Assembly: GCF_000954115.1 (NCBI RefSeq)
Contig: NZ_CP010797.1
Location: 682,001 to 746,000, forward strand
From: Rhodococcus sp. B7740
GTDB taxonomy: Bacteria; Actinomycetota; Actinomycetes; Mycobacteriales; Mycobacteriaceae
DNA: 64,000 nt
Direction: 5' to 3'
Part shown: one piece after another, positions 58,181 through 64,000 of the stretch
How positions within the stretch are numbered: position 1 is the stretch's first letter
Layout of the letters: the number at the start of each line of letters is the position of its first letter
Made by a program: the position numbers and the translations under genes
The notes under the pieces: model-generated
The model's input: the letters and a program-made list of their open reading frames with translations, nothing else
Told to the model about the DNA's origin: nothing
Databases searched by the model: none

Positions 58181-58924
58181 TCACATGCTCGGTGTCACCG
58201 ATCGAATGCGCTCGACGGCCGCCTCGGCGACAGCGGTGACCGTATCGGGTTCCAGGCCACTCCGATCGGAGACGACGATCTGGACGACCGTCGAATCGAC
58301 CACGGCCACCACCACGTCGGAGATCAAGGTGAACCCATCACTGCTGGTGGTCAGGCGTACCGAGGCCGATGCGTCACCGACCGACGACTGCTCCCGGCCT
58401 GCCAGCGCATAGTCGACGCTCACACCGTCCGCATCCGTACCACTGAACGTCGTGCACCCTGCCCACGCCTGCTGAATCGCCGTGAACGCCTCGGCCGTGC
58501 CCGTATCGGAGTAGCTCGCCGCATCCTCGTCGATCGACGAGAAGTTCGGTCCCGAGAAGCGGGCGACTGCGGTAGACGTCGCCCCGCCCCGCTGCTCCGA
58601 GATCGGAGCCAGGACGGCGGCGCATTCGGCCGGGTCGGTACCGGACCTGTCGGGGGAGTCGTACTCGGGAGCCGGGTCGAGCCCCAGATCCTGGACCGGG
58701 TCGGGGATCGAGGAGAACCCGTCCGGGAGGTCGCCGAGACCCAACATCGCCGCGGCCAGGACGCCGGAGTCGGTGATGGGGGTGCCGAGCAGAGGATCGG
58801 GCGCGGGGACGGAGCTGGGTGCGGCTGCAGGGCTCGGGGCAGGCTCGTCTGCACCGCACCCGGCCGCGGCGACGCCGACCAGCGCGAGCGCCGCCAGCAG
58901 CTGCGTCGTGGTCCGCGCCGTCAT
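58181..58924 (-). CDS. lipoprotein with sensor-like extracellular domain
   Basis: A 247-residue lipoprotein with a lipobox at VAAAGC (Cys23), a Pro/Ala linker and a domain with LGLGDLPDGFSSIPDP, ECAAVLAP, GCTTFSGTDADG and a closing helix. Four Cys beyond the lipidated one or fewer could pair (C102, C162 visible). The layout recalls the extracellular PknH-like sensor domain found in many actinobacterial lipoproteins. ATG overlaps the stop of the upstream lipoprotein. Function unknown. Confidence 0.75.
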   Translation of the reverse strand: MTARTTTQLLAALALVGVAAAGCGADEPAPSPAAAPSSVPAPDPLLGTPITDSGVLAAAMLGLGDLPDGFSSIPDPVQDLGLDPAPEYDSPDRSGTDPAECAAVLAPISEQRGGATSTAVARFSGPNFSSIDEDAASYSDTGTAEAFTAIQQAWAGCTTFSGTDADGVSVDYALAGREQSSVGDASASVRLTTSSDGFTLISDVVVAVVDSTVVQIVVSDRSGLEPDTVTAVAEAAVERIRSVTPSM

Positions 58925-59883
58925 CGGGCAGCCCAGCCGATGGAGTCTCCGACGGTCTGGCGTAGCACCGTCGTGCTGTCGGGATCGGTGTACATCTGCT
59001 CACCACCTGCGGTGATCGACCCGCCGACGGGGAGTGGACGGGTCAGATCGATCTCCAGCGTTCCCGAGCCGGTGAAGGTGTACGTCGCGATGTTCAGTGT
59101 GCCGGCGTTGTCCGGCAGGTTCCATGTCGACGATTCGGGCGTTTGGGTGATCGCGACGTCCAGGGTCGCTCGGTCACCGTCGAGCGCTCGCAGCGTGACA
59201 GTGCTGCGCTGGTTCAACGTGATGCCGCTCAGTACCTGCTGATCGACCGTCCATACTGCGCCCACTCCCACCTCTGCGTCGGGGAAGTCGACGGAGCGGT
59301 ACACCGCGGCGTTCAACGAGCGTTCGATCGCCGCGCGGGCGGTATCGAGCGCGGCGTCGGCGGGGGTGATGTGCAGTGCGGTGATCGCTCCGGAGTCGGT
59401 GCTCGCCAGCCGCGCCGTCGAGCCCTCGGAGGCGGCGAGTGCGTCGGTCAGTCCCTCGTCGGGTGACGTCGCGGCTCCGATGGTGAGCTCGACGGATCGG
59501 GTCGCGCCGGTAGCAGCGTCGTCGTCCGGCACGTTCTCGGACGTCGACGCGGACAGGGGCACGGTCAGATCGGGACTCGAGAAGTCCTGCGGAGCACCGT
59601 TGTCGATCTGCTGCGACACGGTGGATGTGGTGGTCAGGTCCACGGTCTGCTCGTCGGAGTCGGAGGTGTCGAAAGCCAGCACGCGCCGTGGCTCGGCACC
59701 GGGGTCGACGACCGTCGTGGTCGTCGGTGTCACGGCGATCGTCACCTCGTTCGAGGGCGCGGCCTGATCGGGAGCTGGATCGGTGTCGGCGTCGGTGCTC
59801 GAACATCCGGCGACGAGTGCCACTGCACAGCAGGCAGCGAGAAAACCGGAGCGGACGGTGCGGTTTCGATCGGTCGTCTTCAC
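58921..59883 (-). CDS. lipoprotein of unknown function (possibly DUF6263)
   Basis: A 320-residue lipoprotein. The signal ends VALVAGC (Cys about 25), a Thr/Asp/Pro-rich linker follows, then a beta-rich domain with RRVLAFDTSDSDEQTVDL, FPDAEVGVGAVWTVDQQ and GTLEIDLTRPLPVGG, a pattern I associate with DUF6263-like proteins, at low certainty. GTG 59883 lies 7 bp after TAGCCT, so it may be leaderless; GTG 59889 is two codons earlier. It overlaps its downstream lipoprotein by 4 bp, a two-gene operon divergent from lspA, the signal peptidase that would process both. Confidence 0.72.
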   Translation of the reverse strand: MKTTDRNRTVRSGFLAACCAVALVAGCSSTDADTDPAPDQAAPSNEVTIAVTPTTTTVVDPGAEPRRVLAFDTSDSDEQTVDLTTTSTVSQQIDNGAPQDFSSPDLTVPLSASTSENVPDDDAATGATRSVELTIGAATSPDEGLTDALAASEGSTARLASTDSGAITALHITPADAALDTARAAIERSLNAAVYRSVDFPDAEVGVGAVWTVDQQVLSGITLNQRSTVTLRALDGDRATLDVAITQTPESSTWNLPDNAGTLNIATYTFTGSGTLEIDLTRPLPVGGSITAGGEQMYTDPDSTTVLRQTVGDSIGWAAR

Positions 59884-59960
59884 GCGCACCAGGCTACTGA
59901 CACCGCCCGCGGTGACCGGTGGTGCGCGGCACGGATGAGGACCCACCGCCGTCCATACGC

Positions 59961-59966
59961 CATGAT
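59961..59966 (+). promoter_or_regulatory. -10 element of lspA (probable leaderless start)
   Basis: CATGAT ends 6 bp before the lspA GTG, the same geometry as TATGAT before the metF-family gene at 23545. No ribosome-binding site precedes the GTG. Confidence 0.4.
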
Positions 59967-59972
59967 GGACAG

Positions 59973-60605
59973 GTGAGTGAAGACCGCGCCGACGATCCGC
60001 CAGCCGAGACGAGTAGTGTTCCGGCACCGAACGAGACCGCGGACTCGCAGGTGACCGAAGCCGACAGCGCCGAGATTGGATTATTGAAGCCGCTCAAGAC
60101 GCGGTTGCTGATCGTGATCGCGGCCGTAATTCTTCTCTTCGATCTCGTGACCAAGATTCTGGTCGTGCACTACGTCGAGCCCGGCAACCCGATCGAGATC
60201 GTCGGAGATGTCGTGACGCTGCGGCTGGTACGCAATCCCGGTGCGGCGTTCTCGATGGCCACCGGAATGACCTGGTTGCTCACGGTGGTGGCCGTCGCGG
60301 TCGTCATCGGAGTGATCAAGATCGGTCGGACGCTGCGATCGCCGTGGTGGGCACTGGGATTGGGTCTCGTTCTCGGCGGCGCACTCGGCAACCTGATCGA
60401 CCGCTTCTTCCGTGCACCCGGCCCGTTCCAGGGACACGTCGTCGACTTCGTGTCGGTGGGCTGGTGGCCGGTGTTCAACGTGGCCGACTCGTCCATCGTC
60501 TGTGGTGCCATCCTGCTCGTCGTCCTGAGCCTGTTCGGGTTCGAGCCGAACGGTGAACGAGCCGGCAAGTCGAGTTCCGACGCCGCAGGCGAGGCCGACA
60601 AGTGA
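59973..60605 (+). CDS. lspA: prolipoprotein signal peptidase II
   Basis: A 210-residue polytopic aspartic peptidase with four membrane helices after a polar 45-residue N-terminal extension. Catalytic aspartates lie in [12 protein letters not shown] and in FNVADSSIV, with [10 protein letters not shown] and [14 protein letters not shown] as flanking signatures. It removes signal peptides from lipidated prolipoproteins. GTG start; stop overlaps the rluA-family gene. Matches Rv1539. Confidence 0.95.
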   Translation: MSEDRADDPPAETSSVPAPNETADSQVTEADSAEIGLLKPLKTRLLIVIAAVILLFDLVTKILVVHYVEPGNPIEIVGDVVTLRLVRNPGAAFSMATGMTWLLTVVAVAVVIGVIKIGRTLRSPWWALGLGLVLGGALGNLIDRFFRAPGPFQGHVVDFVSVGWWPVFNVADSSIVCGAILLVVLSLFGFEPNGERAGKSSSDAAGEADK

Positions 60606-61528
60606 GGGAATCGCGCTCGATGCCCGTCCCCGACGGCCTGGACGGAATGCGGGTGGACGCCGGTCTGGCTCGGCTGCTCGGGCTCTCTCGTACCGTCGCC
60701 GCGACCCTCGCCGAGGAGGGCTCGGTTCTGGTCGATCACGGTGCCGTCGGCAAGTCCGACCGGCTGGCCGCCGGTTCGTGGCTCGAGGTGACGCTGCCCG
60801 AGCCCGCCCGTGAGTTGACGATCGAGGCGGAGCCGGTCGAGGGGATGGAAATCCTCTACGCCGACGACGACATCGTGGCCGTGGACAAGCCGGTCGGGGT
60901 CGCTGCGCACGCCAGTGTCGGCTGGACCGGCCCCACCGTCATCGGTGGTCTCGCGGCCGCCGGATTCCGTATCTCGACCTCCGGTGCGCACGAGCGGCAG
61001 GGCATCGTCCATCGCCTCGACGTCGGCACGTCCGGGGTCATGGTGGTCGCCACGTCCGAGCGGGCGTACACCGTGCTCAAGCGGGCGTTCAAGGCGCGGA
61101 CCATCGACAAGCGCTACCACGCACTGGTGCAGGGCCACCCGGATCCGAGCAGTGGAACTATCGATGCCCCGATCGGTCGACACGGCAGCAACGACTGGAA
61201 GTTCGCCGTCCGAGCCGACGGCAAGCCCAGCGTCACCCACTACGACACGGTCGAGGCGTTCCAGGCCGCGAGCTTGCTGGACGTGCACCTGGAAACCGGT
61301 CGTACGCACCAGATCAGGGTGCACTTCTCGGCGCTGCGGCATCCGTGCTGCGGCGATCTGACCTACGGAGCCGATCCACGGCTGGCCGAACGGTTGGGCC
61401 TGGAACGGCAGTGGCTGCACGCTCGCTCGCTCGGCTTCGCGCATCCGTCCGACGGCCGCTGGGTCGAGATCGAGAGCAAGTATCCGGCCGACCTCGAGCA
61501 CGCACTCGAGGTGCTTCGGAAGGCGTGA
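60602..61528 (+). CDS. RluA/RluD-family 23S rRNA pseudouridine synthase
   Basis: A 308-residue protein: N-terminal S4 RNA-binding domain ([29 protein letters not shown]), then the catalytic domain with HRLDVGTSG (catalytic Asp), [10 protein letters not shown] and [12 protein letters not shown]. It isomerises uridines in large-subunit rRNA; target positions are inferred from homology only. GTG overlaps the lspA stop (GTGA), as Rv1540 follows lspA. Confidence 0.92.
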   Translation: MRESRSMPVPDGLDGMRVDAGLARLLGLSRTVAATLAEEGSVLVDHGAVGKSDRLAAGSWLEVTLPEPARELTIEAEPVEGMEILYADDDIVAVDKPVGVAAHASVGWTGPTVIGGLAAAGFRISTSGAHERQGIVHRLDVGTSGVMVVATSERAYTVLKRAFKARTIDKRYHALVQGHPDPSSGTIDAPIGRHGSNDWKFAVRADGKPSVTHYDTVEAFQAASLLDVHLETGRTHQIRVHFSALRHPCCGDLTYGADPRLAERLGLERQWLHARSLGFAHPSDGRWVEIESKYPADLEHALEVLRKA

Positions 61529-62193
61529 TGCGCAGCAGGGGAGTCTCCGGAGTGCTCGGCGGCGTCGTTGTCGCGGCACTCGTGATCGGGGCGCTCGCCG
61601 TGATCGGGCACCTGAATCCGGTACGACAGTCGATCGTGAGTACCGACCGCCTCGGCCCGGACAGTGGCGAGCAGGTGGCCGAGTACCTGGCCCGCGCCGA
61701 GGAGAGTCTGCGCAGCGACACCACCGAACCTCGATGGGGCTCGGTGTCGTTCGATCGCGAACTCACCGCCGAACAGGTTCGTACCGTCGCCGACGGGGTC
61801 CGTATCTCGCAGGTGTTGGTGCGTGTTCCGCTCGACCGCGTGCAGACTCCGATACTCGCCGTGGGTGTACCCGGCAGTGAGCGCTCGGTACTGAATTCGA
61901 CCGCGCGTGCAGCGAGCCTGGCGGCGGCGTCGTTCGGGGTGGGGGACCGGCAGGCGCAGATCGCCGCAGTGTCGCAGCGACGTCTGCTCGACGGGTGCGC
62001 CTGTGTGGTGACAGTGGTGGTGCGCGGGACCCCTGCCGAGTTGACCGAGCTGGCCGGCCGGCCCGATGTGCGAGCGGTGCAAGCTCTTCCGCCGGATGCG
62101 GTGTCCGGCAAGTTCGCGGTCGAGCCGCTTCTGCCGGAGTACGTCGACGTCGTCGGGCCGCTTCCGGACGACGGTCTCGTGCCGACCGAATGA
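61528..62193 (+). CDS. membrane-anchored protein of unknown function
   Basis: A 221-residue protein with an N-terminal membrane helix (about 9-30) and an extracytoplasmic alpha-beta domain (LNPVRQSIVSTDRLGPDSGEQVAEYLARAEESL, then VPLDRVQTPILAVGVP). A CAC pair (residues about 156-158, DGCACVV) is the only Cys feature. No family recognised. The ATG shares its A with the TGA stop of the preceding gene (TGATG), so translation is coupled to the pseudouridine synthase; a 146-bp gap precedes dnaE1. Confidence 0.75.
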   Translation: MRSRGVSGVLGGVVVAALVIGALAVIGHLNPVRQSIVSTDRLGPDSGEQVAEYLARAEESLRSDTTEPRWGSVSFDRELTAEQVRTVADGVRISQVLVRVPLDRVQTPILAVGVPGSERSVLNSTARAASLAAASFGVGDRQAQIAAVSQRRLLDGCACVVTVVVRGTPAELTELAGRPDVRAVQALPPDAVSGKFAVEPLLPEYVDVVGPLPDDGLVPTE

Positions 62194-62339
62194 GGCGATT
62201 TCTCGTCGCATCCGTCACACCCGTCACGTCCTCCCAGGACACACCGGCAGCGTGGAAAATCTGTCGGTTCGACCGCTTACAGTGAGTACGTTCGCGGCTC
62301 GTACTGTCGACAACGCACGACCTTCAGGAGAGAACCTTC

Positions 62340-64000
62340 GTGGCCGATTCGTTCGTTCATCTGCACAACCACACCGAATATTCGATGCTCGACGGTGCCG
62401 CCAAGATCGGGGCGATGTTCGCCGAGGCGGCGCGGTTGGAGATGACGGCAGTCGGCATGACCGACCACGGCAACATGTACGGGGCCAGCGAGTTCTACAA
62501 CGAGGCCAAGAAGGCCGGAATCAAGCCGATCATCGGCATCGAGGCCTACATCGCCCCGGAGTCTCGCTTCAACAAGAAGCGCGTGCTGTGGGGCGACCGC
62601 AGCCAGAAGTCCGACGACGTCTCCGGTAGCGGTGCGTACACGCACATGACGATGGTCGCCGAGAACGCCACCGGAGTTCGCAACCTGTTCAAGCTGTCCT
62701 CCCTCGCCTCCATCGAAGGGCAGCTGGGCAAGTGGGCCCGGATGGACGAGGAGATCATCGCCTCGCACGCCGAGGGCATCATCGCCACCACCGGCTGCCC
62801 GTCGGGGGAGGTGCAGACTCGACTGCGACTGGGCCAGGATCGTGAGGCGCTGGAGGCTGCCGCGAAGTGGCGCGAGATCTGGGGGCCGGACAACTTCTTC
62901 CTGGAGCTGATGGATCACGGTCTGTCCATCGAGCGACGCGTCCGCGAAGGTCTGCTCGACATCGGCAAGAAGCTCTCGATCCCGCCGCTGGCGACCAACG
63001 ACTGCCACTACGTCACCAAGGACGCCGCCGAGAACCACGAGGCGCTGCTGTGCATCCAGACCGGTAAGACGCTCAGCGACCCCACTCGCTTCAAGTTCGA
63101 CGGTGACGGCTACTACCTCAAGTCCGCCGCCGAGATGCGCGAGCTCTGGGACGATCAGGTGCCCGGTGCCTGTGACAGCACCCTGCTCATCGCCGAGCGG
63201 GTGCAGCCCTACGACGAGGTGTGGGCGCACCGCGACCGGATGCCGATCTTCCCCGTGCCCGAGGGGCACACGCAGGGCACGTGGTTGCGCCACGAGGTCA
63301 TGACCGGGCTCGAGCGGCGGTTCCCCGACGGCCCGGGCGAGGACTACCTCGCGCGCGCGGAGTACGAGATCAAGGTCATTCTCGAGATGGGCTTCCCGGC
63401 GTACTTCCTCGTCGTCGGCGACCTGATCAACCATGCCAAGGCCGTCGGCATCCGCGTCGGGCCCGGTCGAGGCTCGGCCGCGGGCTCACTCGTCGCGTAC
63501 GCGATGGGTATCACCAACATCGACCCATTGCCGCACGGTCTGCTGTTCGAGCGATTTCTCAACCCCGAGCGCGTGTCGATGCCCGATATCGATATCGACT
63601 TCGACGATCGTCGCCGCGGTGAGATGGTCCGCTACGCCACCGAGAAGTGGGGCAGCGATCGAGTGGCCCAGGTGATCACGTTCGGCACCATCAAGACCAA
63701 GGCCGCCATCAAGGACTCCGCGCGCGTGCAGTTCGGCCAGCCCGGCTTCGGAATCGCCGATCAGATCACCAAGGCACTTCCGCCGCCCATCATGGCCAAG
63801 GACATCTCCGTGGCCGGCATCACCGACCCGGCGCACGAGCGCTACAAGGAAGCCGTCGAGGTCAGGGCCCTGATCGACTCCAACCCCGACGTCGCGACCA
63901 TCTACAAGACGGCCAAGGGGCTCGAGGGCCTCATCCGCAACGCGGGCGTGCACGCCTGCGCGGTCATCATGTCGTCCGAGCCGCTCACCGATGCCATTCC
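62340..64000 (+). CDS. dnaE1: DNA polymerase III alpha subunit DnaE1, N-terminal part
   Basis: The first 553 residues of the replicative polymerase. The PHP proofreading domain starts [13 protein letters not shown] with [15 protein letters not shown] and the metal-binding His/Asp residues of an active PHP exonuclease; the palm has [10 protein letters not shown] with D416 and D418 as catalytic aspartates, preceded by [14 protein letters not shown] start behind AGGAGA. The gene continues past the window. As in mycobacteria, proofreading is by the intrinsic PHP domain. Confidence 0.97.
   Translation, partial: MADSFVHLHNHTEYSMLDGAAKIGAMFAEAARLEMTAVGMTDHGNMYGASEFYNEAKKAGIKPIIGIEAYIAPESRFNKKRVLWGDRSQKSDDVSGSGAYTHMTMVAENATGVRNLFKLSSLASIEGQLGKWARMDEEIIASHAEGIIATTGCPSGEVQTRLRLGQDREALEAAAKWREIWGPDNFFLELMDHGLSIERRVREGLLDIGKKLSIPPLATNDCHYVTKDAAENHEALLCIQTGKTLSDPTRFKFDGDGYYLKSAAEMRELWDDQVPGACDSTLLIAERVQPYDEVWAHRDRMPIFPVPEGHTQGTWLRHEVMTGLERRFPDGPGEDYLARAEYEIKVILEMGFPAYFLVVGDLINHAKAVGIRVGPGRGSAAGSLVAYAMGITNIDPLPHGLLFERFLNPERVSMPDIDIDFDDRRRGEMVRYATEKWGSDRVAQVITFGTIKTKAAIKDSARVQFGQPGFGIADQITKALPPPIMAKDISVAGITDPAHERYKEAVEVRALIDSNPDVATIYKTAKGLEGLIRNAGVHACAVIMSSEPLTDAI

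Overview
The window is a high-GC actinobacterial chromosome segment. It was read by translating open frames and comparing them from memory with known families; no database search was run. Gene order and orientation follow the Mycobacterium tuberculosis segment Rv2191-Rv2144c, followed by a block like Rv1536-Rv1547. Carotenoid genes of the CrtE/CrtI/CrtB/CrtO/CruF type, a PASTA-bearing PknL, many GTG starts and GTGA/ATGA stop-start overlaps point to a mycolate-forming Mycobacteriales member, most likely Rhodococcus sensu lato. No insertion sequence, prophage, CRISPR array, tRNA or rRNA was seen.

Layout. 1-5300: start of a DEDD exonuclease, a small double-CxxC protein, two NlpC/P60 cell-wall hydrolases (the first behind a ydaO-type c-di-AMP riboswitch), a membrane-anchored HExxH protein and the PIM mannosyltransferase PimB'. 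5300-12030: acyl-CoA ligase, two SRPBCC-like proteins, an ArsA-like ATPase, a CxxCPxC protein, a ROK sugar kinase and a PlsC-type acyltransferase. 12030-17910: a frameshifted MptC-like mannosyltransferase, an RNase-AS-like exonuclease, class II DAHP synthase, and PknL divergent from its Rv2175c-like partner. 17910-29500: carotenoid genes interleaved with conserved mycobacterial genes (crtB, mptA, crtI and crtE; then GT2, lppM, cruF, crtO and a GNAT), with a MetF-family gene between the two blocks.

29700-51950: a HEPN-like gene, a DUF3040 gene, then the division and cell-wall cluster: mraZ, rsmH, ftsL, ftsI, murE, murF, mraY, murD, ftsW, murG, murC, ftsQ, ftsZ, pgeF, yggS-like, sepF, yggT, wag31 and a 58-residue membrane protein. 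Most genes overlap their neighbour by 4 bp. mraZ is preceded by three 10-bp-phased GTGGK repeats and, further upstream, an opposite-strand array of five CCCAC boxes. 51950-64000: an isoleucyl-tRNA T-box leader and ileS, def, dinB, secreted lipoproteins, lspA, an rluA-family pseudouridine synthase, an anchored protein of unknown function and the 5' part of dnaE1.

Together the genes describe envelope construction: peptidoglycan precursors (murE-murC, mraY), septal synthesis (ftsI, ftsW, ftsL, ftsQ, ftsZ, sepF), polar growth (wag31), lipoglycans (pimB', mptA, mptC), wall remodelling (NlpC/P60) and a membrane pigment pathway. The points most worth a second look are the carotenoid genes threaded through a segment that is compact in M. 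tuberculosis, LppM inside a tightly packed carotenoid-tailoring operon, the two opposed MraZ-like arrays, the tandem hairpin repeat between mraZ and rsmH, and the mptC frameshift.
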